This document shows positions 1-8,179 of a stretch of DNA of 64,000 bases, piece by piece. A model generated the notes under the pieces. The model worked only from the letters and a program-made list of their open reading frames with translations. It was not told where the DNA came from and ran no database searches. Made by a program: the position numbers and the translations under genes. The stretch's first letter is position 1. Every line of letters starts with the position of its first letter. Source of the DNA: Neolewinella persica DSM 23188 (GTDB lineage: Bacteria > Bacteroidota > Bacteroidia > Chitinophagales > Saprospiraceae); assembly GCF_000373105.1 (NCBI RefSeq), contig NZ_KB890427.1, forward strand, positions 62,001-126,000, in the 5' to 3' direction.

Positions 1-536
1 TACATAAGGTCGGCAGCCTCTCCCAGGAAGAGGTCCCGGTCGTTGTCTTTTGCTTCGATCACGAGTTCAACGGCTTCTTCTCCAACTTTCTGAGCGACCT
101 TATTGATGCCCCGGGCAAGCAGTTGGCTCGTATAGCTTTTTTCGCTGGGGTTGTCTCGTCGGTGCTGGATGGTACGCTCCAGGTGATCAAGAAACTCTCC
201 CCGGTTAGCCTTGTTCCAGCAGGTATCGGCGCCGGTGTGGCAAGTGGGGCCGTCTGGCCGCGCCTGGATGAGGAGACTATCATTGTCACAGTCGGCGGAT
301 ACGCTAACGAGGTGGAGGTAGTTTTTGCTGCTCTCTCCTTTAGTCCAAAGGCGTTGCTTGGACCGGCTGAAGAAAGTGACTTTACCTGTTTCCAGGGTTT
401 TGTCAAGCGCTTCCCGGTTCATATAGCCCTGCATCAGGACTACGCGTGTGGCAGCATCCTGAATGATGGCGGGCAGGAGGCCGTCGGGGGATTTGTCGAA
501 GGCTAGTTGGTCTAGATTGTCCGGTGAAACGGTCAT
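1..536 (-). CDS. hisIE: HisIE: phosphoribosyl-AMP cyclohydrolase / phosphoribosyl-ATP pyrophosphatase (3' end cut by window)
   Basis: Bifunctional cytoplasmic enzyme of histidine biosynthesis (steps 2 and 3 from PRPP). Reading the minus strand from ATG at 536 gives an open frame of 178 residues that runs off the left edge. The N-terminal half carries HisI hallmarks: VLMQGYMNREAL, FFSRSKQRLWTKGESS and the metal-binding stretch SVSADCDNDSLLIQ followed by GPTCHTG. The second half is the HisE helical pyrophosphatase domain with KVGEEAVELVIEAKDND. The start is the first ATG, behind a -7-like box. hisF lies upstream on the same strand but is separated from it by an insertion sequence in the opposite orientation. 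Only the last residues of HisE are missing. Confidence 0.95.
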   Translation of the reverse strand, partial: MTVSPDNLDQLAFDKSPDGLLPAIIQDAATRVVLMQGYMNREALDKTLETGKVTFFSRSKQRLWTKGESSKNYLHLVSVSADCDNDSLLIQARPDGPTCHTGADTCWNKANRGEFLDHLERTIQHRRDNPSEKSYTSQLLARGINKVAQKVGEEAVELVIEAKDNDRDLFLGEAADLM

Positions 537-553
537 ATTGCGGTAAATTGGCT

Positions 554-562
554 GCAAATTTA
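554..562 (-). promoter_or_regulatory. Bacteroidota-type -7 box for hisIE
   Basis: On the minus strand the sequence TAAATTTGC fits the Bacteroidota -7 consensus TAnnTTTG and lies 18 bases upstream of the hisIE ATG. No good -33 element was picked out. If real, hisIE has its own promoter and does not depend on readthrough from hisF across the insertion sequence. Confidence 0.5.
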
Positions 563-567
563 CCTAA

Positions 568-856
568 ATGCTTATGGAAAACCCGGTTAATACGGAAGAT
601 GACTTACAACTGTCTACCGAAGATCTGGAGAATCTCAAGAAAGCTGGCAAATGGGGTAAATTCATTTCTATTGTCGTCGCCCTCAACGCTGCTGTATTTG
701 GGGGCGTTTTATTCACCGGGACCATTATTTCCGGAGGTTATGCCGGTCAAAGCTCTAGGGTTTATCTATTTACTTACTCTGCTTCGTTTTGACATTGCTT
801 GCAGGCTTGGGTATCAAGTGGCCATATTCTTGAGGGCGGGGCCGCAGGTGCGATGA
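568..856 (+). pseudogene. Frameshifted remnant of a DUF5362-like membrane protein
   Basis: The frame starting at 568 encodes an N-terminal segment with LENLKKAGKWGKFISIVVAL, which resembles the first membrane segment of the Bacteroidota DUF5362 family (a small inner-membrane protein of unknown role). Around position 743 the similarity moves to the next frame, where ALGFIYLLTLLRF looks like the second membrane segment. The remaining reading frame then degenerates at an 18-mer repeat (835-851) and the insertion sequence at 882. It looks like a broken gene rather than a functional 74 aa protein. The family assignment is by eye. Confidence 0.5.
835..851 (-). repeat. Dispersed 18-mer repeat copy
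   Basis: GGCGGGGCCGCAGGTGC, the reverse-strand form of the family consensus TGCACCTGCGGCCCCGCC. It sits between the broken DUF5362-like gene and the insertion sequence. Confidence 0.7.
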
Positions 857-881
857 TTGGTTTTTGGGAGCAGGGGCTAGA

Positions 882-955
882 CAACGAATACGAGGGGATG
901 AATCCCCTCGCTAAGTCGGACGACCCTCCGGGCTACGGTGTACACACAAGTTTAC
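882..955 (+). repeat. Left terminal inverted repeat of the IS, with internal hairpin
   Basis: Pairs with 2482-2555. About 20 bases from the outer end it contains the hairpin AGGGGATGAATCCCCT. The equivalent hairpin in the right repeat has a different stem sequence (ATGGGCTAAAGCCCAT), so the fold is conserved through compensatory changes. Confidence 0.85.
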
Positions 956-970
956 ACGTAGCTTTGTAAT

Positions 971-2485
971 ATGGAATCTGCCCGAACTTTTTTTCCCATT
1001 GGTCGTCATAGTTTTCAACCCGGGTTAAAGAATAACCAACGCTATCGAAATTCTTTTGGGGACTTACGTTTGTCACGCCGCTATAAACGAATGGTTGCTT
1101 CAATGCAATCGCGTCGTACCGGAAAAGCTTATCATTTAGGTACTTCCCGTACTGAACGAGCCGCTATTTATCGCTTTTTATCTAATGATCGGGTGACTTT
1201 GGCAGAACTCATCCGCCATTCCACCCAATTAGATACTGAGCGGGTAACGGGCCGTGATGTTCTTTGTCTTCTGAATGCCTGCAGTATCAGTTTGGGGCTT
1301 AGTTCCCGCAATGAGGTACGCTTGGCCTGGGCCGATGAGTGTGGAGTTATTAATAATAATCGGACGGCTGGATTTAATGTCATGCCTTCTTTGCTGCTTG
1401 ATCGTAATAGCGGTGATTGTCTTGGCATGGGGGATCTACTTATATACAGCCGAGCTATAGCTTCTTCGAATAAGGATGAGCGAGATGTCCAGCGTAAATT
1501 GCGAGAAGCCCTCGATATAGAACACAAGGAATCTGCGAGTTGGTTGTACTCGGCACGTAACACGGCCATGCAACTGGAAGCGGCGATGCGTTGCACTTTC
1601 GTTATGGACCAGGGAGGCGACCAATACGAAGTATTACAGCACCTGTTGGCTCAAACAGGGGCCGAGTTCATTGTTCGTTCTAAGATCGACCGTCAAGCCA
1701 AAGACTTAGAGCAAGAGCGGTACGGAAAAATGAGTTATCACCTTAGTGAACAACCTATATGGGACGAGCGACTCACTCCGATACGCGCTCTTAATCATTA
1801 CAGTAAATCAAGTGGTGAAATGGTTGTTCGCACAGCTCGTGCCGCACAGCTGGAGCTTCGAGCAATAAAGGTGAAACTTGACAAACCAAGACAGCTCAAG
1901 AAACATACCCCTTTAATAGATCAACCGCTTTATCTTGTTGAAGTAAGAGAAAATGAAAGTACAGTACCGGCGGGCGAAAAGCCGATCCACTGGAAGTTAC
2001 TTACGACATGGGAGGTTGAAGATAAGATTACGGCATTGCAGGTCGTAGACGCTTATCGAAGCAGGTGGCACGTAGAACAGCTCTTTCGAGTGTTGAAAAA
2101 GAGCGGAGTCGATATCGAAAAATCCCAACTCGACAAGCCGGAAAAGATCAAGAAATTATTAGTTATGGCCCTAAAAGCTTCTGTAGATGCCATTCGCCTA
2201 ACCAATGTCCGGTCAGGGGAATCCTTTGTCCCCATTGAGGAAATGTTTAACGAGGAGGATCGGAAGATCCTCGTTAAAATGAACGTCGAGATGTCCTCGC
2301 AGGGGACCAAAGTAATTAACTCTCATGATCCAGAATCGTTAGCTTGGGCTGCATGGGTCATTGCCAGAATAGGCGGGTGGGATGGTTATCAAAGCCAACG
2401 TCCACCCGGACCAATTACCATGCAGAGAGGATTACAGGAACTTGATCGAGCTCGATTTTATGCCACCATTTTCAGAGGGCCGTAA
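971..2485 (+). CDS. IS4-family transposase (Tn5-like, DDE)
   Basis: A 504 aa transposase that would cut and join the element's ends. Visible: an N-terminal Tn5-type DNA-binding region (FGDLRLSRRYKRM, residues ~30-42), a first catalytic Asp in LAWADECGV, a second Asp in FVMDQGGDQYEVL, and the IS4 signature YRSRWHVEQLFRVLK, which gives the exact Y-(2)-R-(3)-E-(6)-K spacing with the catalytic Glu. The length is normal for the IS50/ISAs-like branch. The ATG is 16 bases inside the left inverted repeat, and the stop codon lies within the right one. No frameshift is seen, so the element may be active. Confidence 0.93.
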   Translation: MESARTFFPIGRHSFQPGLKNNQRYRNSFGDLRLSRRYKRMVASMQSRRTGKAYHLGTSRTERAAIYRFLSNDRVTLAELIRHSTQLDTERVTGRDVLCLLNACSISLGLSSRNEVRLAWADECGVINNNRTAGFNVMPSLLLDRNSGDCLGMGDLLIYSRAIASSNKDERDVQRKLREALDIEHKESASWLYSARNTAMQLEAAMRCTFVMDQGGDQYEVLQHLLAQTGAEFIVRSKIDRQAKDLEQERYGKMSYHLSEQPIWDERLTPIRALNHYSKSSGEMVVRTARAAQLELRAIKVKLDKPRQLKKHTPLIDQPLYLVEVRENESTVPAGEKPIHWKLLTTWEVEDKITALQVVDAYRSRWHVEQLFRVLKKSGVDIEKSQLDKPEKIKKLLVMALKASVDAIRLTNVRSGESFVPIEEMFNEEDRKILVKMNVEMSSQGTKVINSHDPESLAWAAWVIARIGGWDGYQSQRPPGPITMQRGLQELDRARFYATIFRGP

Positions 2486-2555
2486 ACTTGTGTGTACACC
2501 ATAGCCCGGAGGGTCGCCCGGCTTAGCGATGGGCTTTAGCCCATCGTATTCGTTG
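2482..2555 (-). repeat. Right terminal inverted repeat of the IS
   Basis: Reverse complement matches 882-955 with a handful of changes, most of them paired within the hairpin stem. It begins inside the transposase stop region (GTAAACTTGTGTGTACAC). Confidence 0.85.
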
Positions 2556-2809
2556 CGTGGCCTTATAATCGTCGGACTACAGATTATAATGGTCAACCGG
2601 CCCGCCTCGTATTCGTTGCGCGATCCCATGGCCTGGCTACCGGGTATATCAATTTATTCCCCATCGTCTTAGCTACAGAATCCTAAACAATCTGGTGTCG
2701 GATCTGACCAGAAATTATTCTCCTCATGTTAACCCGGTCATCCGATTTGAGCGATCATGGCCAATCCCTCCACCAATTAACTAATAGTCCGCCAACTTCC
2801 ACCTCAACA
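2556..2809. other. Intergenic DNA right of the IS: extra IS-end copy and hairpin
   Basis: Contains an 8 bp perfect stem TTATAATC / GATTATAA (2563-2570 and 2582-2589). It also holds a second copy of the IS outer end, CCTCGTATTCGTTG at 2605-2618, which matches the left end (882-895) better than the nearer right end does. From about 2620 to 2809 nothing recognisable was found. Confidence 0.5.
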
Positions 2810-3568
2810 CTACACCGGCCGTACCGGCACACCCTGCTCCCCCAGGTAATCCTTCAGCTCCTTAATCCCAACTTCTCCGAAGTGGAAAATGCTGGCAGCG
2901 AGGCCAGCGTCGGCTTTGCCGGCGGTAAACACCTCGGCGAAGTGTTCCTTATTCCCGGCACCGCCGCTGGCAATGATGGGAATGCTGAGCAGGTCACTCA
3001 TTTCGGCCAGGGCTTCGTTGGCGAAGCCGGCTTTGGTCCCGTCGTGGTCCATGCTGGTAAACAGGATTTCACCTGCGCCACGCTCCTGGGCTTCCTTTGC
3101 CCAATCGAACAACTTATGCTCGGTTTTGATCCGTCCGCCGTTGAGGTGTACAAACCACTCTCCATCGACATTCTTAGCGTCGACGGCCACCACCACAAAC
3201 TGATTGCCGAAGGCGTAGGCCAACTCATCGATCAACTCCGGACGGCGGACGGCCGCCGAGTTAATACTGACCTTGTCTGCGCCGGCATTCAGGAGCACAT
3301 CGACGTCGTCGATGTGTTTAATGCCGCCACCGATGGTGAAAGGGATATTGAGGTGGCTGGCAATATCGCGCGCCAGGTCAGCAAGTGTCTTACGCCGCTC
3401 ATGGGTGGCGGTAATGTCCAGGAACACCAACTCGTCGGCACCGGCAAGGGAGTATTTCGCACCTAGTTCGACAGGGTCCCCTGCGTCGCGGAGGTTGACG
3501 AAGTTGACGCCCTTTACGGTACGACCGTCTTTAATGTCGAGGCAGGGAATGATGCGTTTGGCAAGCAT
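2810..3568 (-). CDS. hisF: Imidazole glycerol phosphate synthase, cyclase subunit HisF
   Basis: Cyclase subunit of the HisH-HisF synthase of histidine biosynthesis: it closes the imidazole ring using ammonia from HisH and releases AICAR. The 252 aa protein starts [20 protein letters not shown], the canonical HisF N-terminus with the catalytic Asp in CLDIKDG. Phosphate-binding and (beta/alpha)8 motifs follow: [39 protein letters not shown] (second catalytic Asp) and IIASGGAG. The frame is open further upstream, but ATG 3568 is chosen because family homology starts exactly there. It is probably the upstream partner of hisIE in an ancestral operon now interrupted by the IS. Confidence 0.97.
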   Translation of the reverse strand: MLAKRIIPCLDIKDGRTVKGVNFVNLRDAGDPVELGAKYSLAGADELVFLDITATHERRKTLADLARDIASHLNIPFTIGGGIKHIDDVDVLLNAGADKVSINSAAVRRPELIDELAYAFGNQFVVVAVDAKNVDGEWFVHLNGGRIKTEHKLFDWAKEAQERGAGEILFTSMDHDGTKAGFANEALAEMSDLLSIPIIASGGAGNKEHFAEVFTAGKADAGLAASIFHFGEVGIKELKDYLGEQGVPVRPV

Positions 3569-3656
3569 AGCTAAAATCAACTGGTTCTTGTCCGGAGTGC
3601 AGACAGGGGAATCATGAAAGATGGGAAACGTACCAGCGTGCGGAGGGTTTAAACAG

Positions 3657-4226
3657 TTACTGTAACTCCGGCACCCAGGTAATCGCCAACTCCTCATCCA
3701 GTCCCTGGCAACTCTCACAACGCAGTCCGTAAGACACTTGCAGTAAAACGGTCATCCTGCGCGGTTGCCCATCGATTTTTGCCGGCCGCCAACGCAAGTC
3801 CTGCCCCTGCATCAATCCAATCATGCGCATCGTTTCGGCAGCAAGCACAGGGTCTGAACCGGAAGCCAACTCTGCTTCGAATAGTTTGCCGTCCAGGTCA
3901 ACGGCGTAAGCAATCTTGATCCGGCCTTTTCTGGCGCCAATGACTCTTTTGTTCAGGTTCTTATTCAGGTATCGACCAAGTTGAACCCGGCCACAACGGC
4001 TACGCTGTTCGTAGTCGGGGTCATCACAGCCAGGGAAGGTAGGGAGCTCGATGTCGGGGCGGTCACGGTAATTGGCCATTTCCCAGGACTCGTAAACGTG
4101 CAGATCTCCGGTGTTGGTCAGAGGAAGCTCCCCCGAAACACAAGGAAGGCCTGGTAGCATCGCAATAGCGATGGCCATGAATAGGGCCGCCAAGAAAAGG
4201 CCAGTACGTAAATAGGGCGAATTCAT
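3657..4226 (-). CDS. TonB-C-terminal-like envelope protein
   Basis: A 189 aa protein with one N-terminal hydrophobic segment (residues ~8-28, a signal peptide or anchor) and a C-terminal part resembling the TonB C-terminal fold: [20 protein letters not shown], then a pair of strands around [20 protein letters not shown]. That G-x-x-x-P-A-x-x-x-G-x-x layout is common in Bacteroidota energy-transducer-like proteins. There is no proline-rich linker, so a role as a true TonB is doubtful. Cys residues at the N-terminal (PGCDD, RCGRV) and C-terminal (RCESC) ends could pair in the periplasm. It follows the TonB-like architecture only in part. Confidence 0.55.
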   Translation of the reverse strand: MNSPYLRTGLFLAALFMAIAIAMLPGLPCVSGELPLTNTGDLHVYESWEMANYRDRPDIELPTFPGCDDPDYEQRSRCGRVQLGRYLNKNLNKRVIGARKGRIKIAYAVDLDGKLFEAELASGSDPVLAAETMRMIGLMQGQDLRWRPAKIDGQPRRMTVLLQVSYGLRCESCQGLDEELAITWVPELQ

Positions 4227-4523
4227 TTGTCGTTAGGTTTATAAATACTAAGGTAATGCTTTAAGGCCAACGTTTCGAGGAGCAATGAATATCGTGTGTA
4301 GAATAAATTGCAGAGGCCTTAGTCGTCAGACCATCTTTTATCCGGCTACACCAGCTAAAAGAATTGGTCGGACGACCGCCCACGCAATTGCTCGCCGTCT
4401 GTCGGATTGTTTTTACCTGACGCAGTCGGTAAAAACTCCGTACGACGGCTTCTGAGTTAACATCTAGGCGAATTTTGTTTTCTACACATGAATACCACGG
4501 ATAAAAGAGATAACCGAAGCCCC

Positions 4524-4532
4524 TACCTTTGC
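4524..4532 (+). promoter_or_regulatory. -7 promoter box upstream of pgl
   Basis: TACCTTTGC matches the Bacteroidota -7 box TAnnTTTG, 87 bases before the pgl ATG. Confidence 0.5.
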
Positions 4533-4550
4533 CCCTCAAATCCGTTTCTT

Positions 4551-4568
4551 TGCACCTGCGGCCCCGCC
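4551..4568 (+). repeat. Dispersed 18-mer repeat in pgl leader
   Basis: Exact consensus TGCACCTGCGGCCCCGCC, preceded by TTTCTT, so that a TTTGCACC string like a promoter/start site is formed. It would lie in the 5' leader of pgl. Confidence 0.75.
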
Positions 4569-4618
4569 CAAAGAAGCATTCCCAGGGACCTTTCGGCCGC
4601 CAAACAAAAATCTGACCC

Positions 4619-5356
4619 ATGACCACGCCCGATCTTCACGTCTTTGTCGACGGCCCCGCCGTAGCCCGCGCCTTTGCCGACCACCTCGTTAAAATGCTGA
4701 ACGAAAAGAAAACCGGTCCCTTTTTCTGGGCTCTTTCCGGCGGCAGTACCCCGAAACTTTTGTTCAAATTACTGGCGGAGGAGTACCGGAATAAGGTCGA
4801 CTGGGAGCGCATCCACTTCTTCTGGGGAGACGAACGCTGCGTGCCGCACGATGATCCGGAAAGCAACTACGGGGAGGTGATGCGCCTGTTGTTCGACCAC
4901 GTTCCCGTCGTGCACAGCCAGGTGCATGCCGTCAATACGAGCCTTGATCCGGAGGCTGCTGCGGCAGCGTACGGAGACCTGATGACCCAGTTGATGCCCA
5001 CTACGCCGGAGGGCTGGCCGATCCTCGACCTCAACATGCTCGGCATGGGAGGCGACGGGCACACGGCCTCCATCTTTCCCTCAAATATGGAGGAGCTGCT
5101 CACCGATCCCCGGGTCTGCGCGGTAGCCGTTCATCCCGACAGCGGCCAAAAAAGGGTGACCATGACCGGGCCAGTACTCAATGCTTCTGACGAAGTCGTT
5201 TTCCTGATCACCGGAAACAGCAAGACCCAGCGCGTGGCGCAGATCATCAATGAAGAGCACGGTGCAACGAAGTTCCCCGTTGCCCACATCAAACCCACGA
5301 GCGGCAAATTGCGGTGGTTCCTGGATGAGGCGGCGGCATCGGAAGTGGGGTATTAG
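4619..5356 (+). CDS. pgl: 6-phosphogluconolactonase
   Basis: Hydrolyses 6-phosphoglucono-delta-lactone in the oxidative pentose phosphate pathway (cytosolic). The 245 aa length is typical of the DevB/Pgl family. Diagnostic motifs: ALSGGSTPKLLFKLL (phosphate loop), IHFFWGDERCVPHDDPESNYG, and LGMGGDGHTASIFPS. The ATG at 4619 gives the usual short N-terminus ahead of the first strand. The gene stands alone, with a promoter-like box and a repeat ahead of it. No zwf or gnd is in the window. Confidence 0.95.
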   Translation: MTTPDLHVFVDGPAVARAFADHLVKMLNEKKTGPFFWALSGGSTPKLLFKLLAEEYRNKVDWERIHFFWGDERCVPHDDPESNYGEVMRLLFDHVPVVHSQVHAVNTSLDPEAAAAAYGDLMTQLMPTTPEGWPILDLNMLGMGGDGHTASIFPSNMEELLTDPRVCAVAVHPDSGQKRVTMTGPVLNASDEVVFLITGNSKTQRVAQIINEEHGATKFPVAHIKPTSGKLRWFLDEAAASEVGY

Positions 5357-5514
5357 TTTAATAGTTGATGCTCCAATAGTTCATAGCTAGGTGGATGATC
5401 GCTGCCGTTCTTGGAGCTTCACCCCGGGGCAATCAGCATACTATTCTTAGGAATCTGCTAAAAACTAAGCCTAATCCCAATCCGTTTATTCTCTGGTATT
5501 CGTAATCTTAGAAC

Positions 5515-6525
5515 ATGAAATATTTATTCCCGATTTTTCTGATCGCCGTAATGGCCCTGGCCGGCCGGCCGGATGTTTTACCCGTAGTGGACGCAGATAC
5601 CCTGGTCTACGACGTAATTCGCTCGCTTGGTGCACCGGCCCGGGCCGACGTGATGGTCCGCCCGGTAGATGGAGCCTCCGAAGAATTGGGCCGTCGAATT
5701 GTCCTTCAGGGGGAGCTCGCTGCTGGTGGAAAGCAGTCGGCACATTTTAAGTGTACCAGCTGCCACAACGTGGTCCGGGAAGATCCGGTGCTTACAGAAA
5801 TGGACCCAACAGCCCGCCTCGCCTATGCCGAAGCAAATGACTTGCCCTTTCTACCTGGTACGACCCTGTGGGGCGCCGTGAATCGGGAATCTTATTACAA
5901 CGGTGATTACGAAAAAAAATATGGCGACCTCGTCAAGTACGCCCGTCGTGACCTGCGGGGCGCCATCCAGCTGTGCGCTACCGAGTGCGCGCAGGGCGAA
6001 GCTTTGAGCGAGGTGGAGATGGAGTCTGTAATGGCCTACTTGCATACGATCGGCCTTAAATTGAGTGATTTGCCGGATGCGGCACCGACGATTGAGCGCA
6101 TCAATCGTGCGGTCACTAATAAGGACGCCAGCCGTGAAGGGGTCGTTGCTGACCTGAAAGCAAGTTACCTGCTCGCCAGCCCCGCTACCTTTGTTTTACC
6201 GCCTGAAGATCGGAATACAGGCTTTCCCGTTGCTGCAAAGCCCAATCCGGCAAACGGTGCCGCAGTGTACAAATTGGCCTGCCTGCATTGCCACGAAAAA
6301 CAACGCTACAGTTTTTTCGAATTAGGTGAGGGCGTCGATCATTACAATTTTTTAACGAAGCACTTCCCGCGCTACACCCGTTATTCAACTTATCAGGTAG
6401 TCCGGTACGGCACCAGTCCGATCCCCGGTAAGAAGGCCTATATGCCCCACTACACTAAGGAGCGGATGTCGGATTTGCAGGTGGAAGAGTTGCGGTCTTA
6501 CCTGAATGCAGGAACGGTTAAATAA
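5515..6525 (+). CDS. Secreted diheme c-type cytochrome
   Basis: A 336 aa exported protein: an N-terminal hydrophobic signal (residues ~2-17) and two heme-c attachment sites, CTSCH (80-84) and CLHCH (~255-259). The middle region GAIQLCATECAQGEALSEVE recalls the spacer of SoxA-like cytochromes, but there is no thiosulfate-oxidation locus around it. Its place is probably the periplasm, as an electron carrier or an accessory to a dehydrogenase. The partner is not visible: neighbours are pgl and a DUF2911 protein, each apparently transcribed separately. Heme count is seen directly; the SoxA resemblance is only suggestive. Confidence 0.8.
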   Translation: MKYLFPIFLIAVMALAGRPDVLPVVDADTLVYDVIRSLGAPARADVMVRPVDGASEELGRRIVLQGELAAGGKQSAHFKCTSCHNVVREDPVLTEMDPTARLAYAEANDLPFLPGTTLWGAVNRESYYNGDYEKKYGDLVKYARRDLRGAIQLCATECAQGEALSEVEMESVMAYLHTIGLKLSDLPDAAPTIERINRAVTNKDASREGVVADLKASYLLASPATFVLPPEDRNTGFPVAAKPNPANGAAVYKLACLHCHEKQRYSFFELGEGVDHYNFLTKHFPRYTRYSTYQVVRYGTSPIPGKKAYMPHYTKERMSDLQVEELRSYLNAGTVK

Positions 6526-6687
6526 AGAAGCGGTCAATAAAATATCGACCTTTGGGTAGTAATTTCCCGAATGGTTCGATCAGTAATCCGCTCTTGCTAA
6601 ACGGCGGACAAATAAGGCAATCTCGTTTCCTTAATCGTGTCGGAACACTTAATTTAGGGATCTTTACTGACCCCTGAATTCACTGGT

Positions 6688-7824
6688 ATGAAACACATAT
6701 TCCTGTTTTTTCTCTGTTGTTGTCTAAGTTTTGCCGGATCTGCACAGCTTCAACTACCGCCAAGCGGAGGCAACCAAAAATCCGTCGTTACCCAATACGT
6801 CGGTGCGCATGCTCACGTGACGATCACTTACAGGAGCCCCGATGTGACCTCTCCTCAGGGCCAGTCGCGCAGAGGCAAAATCTGGGGAGGTGTGGTACCC
6901 TACGGCTTGCAAAACTTACAGTTTGGCTTAAGCACAGCAGACAACCCCTCCCCCTGGCGGGCGGGCGCCAACGAAAACACGGTGGTGGAGCTTTCGCACG
7001 ACATGGTCGTACAGGGCAAACCTCTCCCGGCCGGCAAGTACGGCTTACACCTGATTCCGCAGGAAACCGGAGCATGGACGGTGATCTTCTCTCACAACAG
7101 CGGCGCATGGGGGAGCTATTTTTACCGGGAATCCGAAGACGCACTGCGGGTAATGACCGAACCAGAGGCTAGTCCCTATACGGAATGGCTGACCTTCGAG
7201 TTTACCGACCGACAGGAGGAGTCCTGCACCGTAGCCCTTAAGTGGGACGAGCTGAGCGTGCCCATCACTTTTGGCCTGCCGGATGGTAAAGAGTTATACG
7301 TCGATTACCTCCACTCGGCGATGCAGAACAGTATCGGCTTTTCCTGGACGGAGCGGAATAATGCAGCGCAGTATTGCCTGCAAAATGATGTCAACCTGGA
7401 AGAAGCGCTGGCCTGGGCAGAGCAAACTGCGCAAAATAATTTCGTTGGACAGGAAAACGCCACCACCTTACAGACCCTGGCTTCCTTACAGATGAAACTT
7501 GGTAAGGAAAGTGAAGGAATGGAGACGATGATGCAAGCGGCGAACCACGCCTCCGCCGGCGTTTTTCAAGTGCACCAGATTGGTCGGCAATTGCTCGCTG
7601 CAGGCAAGAATGACGAGGCGCTGAAAGTCTTCAAACTCAATATGGAGCGGCATGGAGATGTTTGGCCGGTCAATGTTGGCCTGGCACGCGCTCTTTCCGC
7701 GACGGGAGACTTGAAAATGGCCCTCAAACACGCAGAAAAAGCACTGGCCAACGCGCCTAACCAGCCGAACAAAGATGCCATTGCCGGTATGATCGAAAAG
7801 CTCAAGAAAGGAGAGGGGATTTAA
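6688..7824 (+). CDS. DUF2911 domain protein with C-terminal TPR-like helices
   Basis: A 378 aa secreted protein. The signal peptide (residues 1-19, ending GSAQ) is followed by a DUF2911 domain (about 30-200) with the family pattern VTITYRSPDV, RRGKIWGGVVPYG, WRAGANENTVVELS and LPAGKYGLHLIP. The C-terminal ~150 residues are helical repeats of TPR type (LGKESEGMETMMQAANHAS, AGKNDEALKVFKLNMERHGD, ATGDLKMALKHAEKALANAP). The family is common in Bacteroidota and its biochemical role is unknown. It ends just before a strong hairpin. Confidence 0.85.
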   Translation: MKHIFLFFLCCCLSFAGSAQLQLPPSGGNQKSVVTQYVGAHAHVTITYRSPDVTSPQGQSRRGKIWGGVVPYGLQNLQFGLSTADNPSPWRAGANENTVVELSHDMVVQGKPLPAGKYGLHLIPQETGAWTVIFSHNSGAWGSYFYRESEDALRVMTEPEASPYTEWLTFEFTDRQEESCTVALKWDELSVPITFGLPDGKELYVDYLHSAMQNSIGFSWTERNNAAQYCLQNDVNLEEALAWAEQTAQNNFVGQENATTLQTLASLQMKLGKESEGMETMMQAANHASAGVFQVHQIGRQLLAAGKNDEALKVFKLNMERHGDVWPVNVGLARALSATGDLKMALKHAEKALANAPNQPNKDAIAGMIEKLKKGEGI

Positions 7825-7868
7825 TGATCGCAATAAGCCCCCTACCGTGACAGCGCTAAGATTATCAG

Positions 7869-7891
7869 CCGCGTTCGCATAGCGAACGCGG
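7869..7891 (+). terminator. Perfect hairpin after DUF2911 gene
   Basis: 10 bp perfect stem CCGCGTTCGC / GCGAACGCGG with a 3-base loop, 45 bases after the stop. There is no T-run, so it may be an extragenic palindrome rather than an intrinsic terminator. Confidence 0.45.
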
Positions 7892-8102
7892 TAGGGTCCT
7901 GTGCTTACCAGCAAGGGCGGGGCTTGCCCCCGCCCGCTGGTTCAACCCCTTCCCACTGGTTCACTCCTTCCCGCTGGTTCGTCCCCCGCCTGCAGGCTCA
8001 CTCGGTCCCCGCTGCCAAGCCCTCGCCCCATCAGCAAAGGCTTTATAATGAATCTCTGGCGGCCACCATTCGTAAATGCCTGGCTCCTTATTACCCTTGC
8101 CC

Positions 8103-8153
8103 TGCACCTGCGGCCCCGCCAAAAGATTATTCTCAGGCGGGGCCGCAGGTGCA
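8103..8153 (+). repeat. Inverted pair of 18-mer repeats forming a terminator-like hairpin
   Basis: TGCACCTGCGGCCCCGCC (8103-8120) and its exact reverse complement (8136-8153) are separated by 15 bases and followed by a run of six T. The stem is 18 bp and perfect. It sits between the convergent DUF2911 and LysR genes, where a bidirectional terminator would be expected. Made of two copies of the dispersed repeat. Confidence 0.75.
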
Positions 8154-8179
8154 TTTTTTGTTGAAGGAGCAGGCAAAGA

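Larger units (their letters stand above)
882..2555 (+). mobile_element. IS4-family (Tn5-like) insertion sequence
   Basis: A 1674 bp unit bounded by 74 bp imperfect inverted repeats (882-955 and 2482-2555) and holding one transposase gene. Outer ends read CAACGAATACG on both sides; inner ends read GTACACACAAGTTTAC. No target-site duplication is obvious when the bases flanking 882 and 2555 are compared. A further copy of the outer end lies at 2605-2618, so the true right border could be there. The element splits the hisF-hisIE neighbourhood and abuts a broken gene. Confidence 0.85.
4227..4618. other. Intergenic region between TonB-like gene and pgl
   Basis: About 390 bases with no convincing gene; a 121-codon minus-strand frame here has no family resemblance and runs through the promoter and repeat ahead of pgl. 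The right end holds a -7-like box and an 18-mer repeat. Confidence 0.5.

Noticed and set aside
4261-4626. 121-codon minus-strand frame upstream of pgl
   Set aside because: No family resemblance, covers the pgl promoter and an 18-mer repeat, and starts inside pgl.
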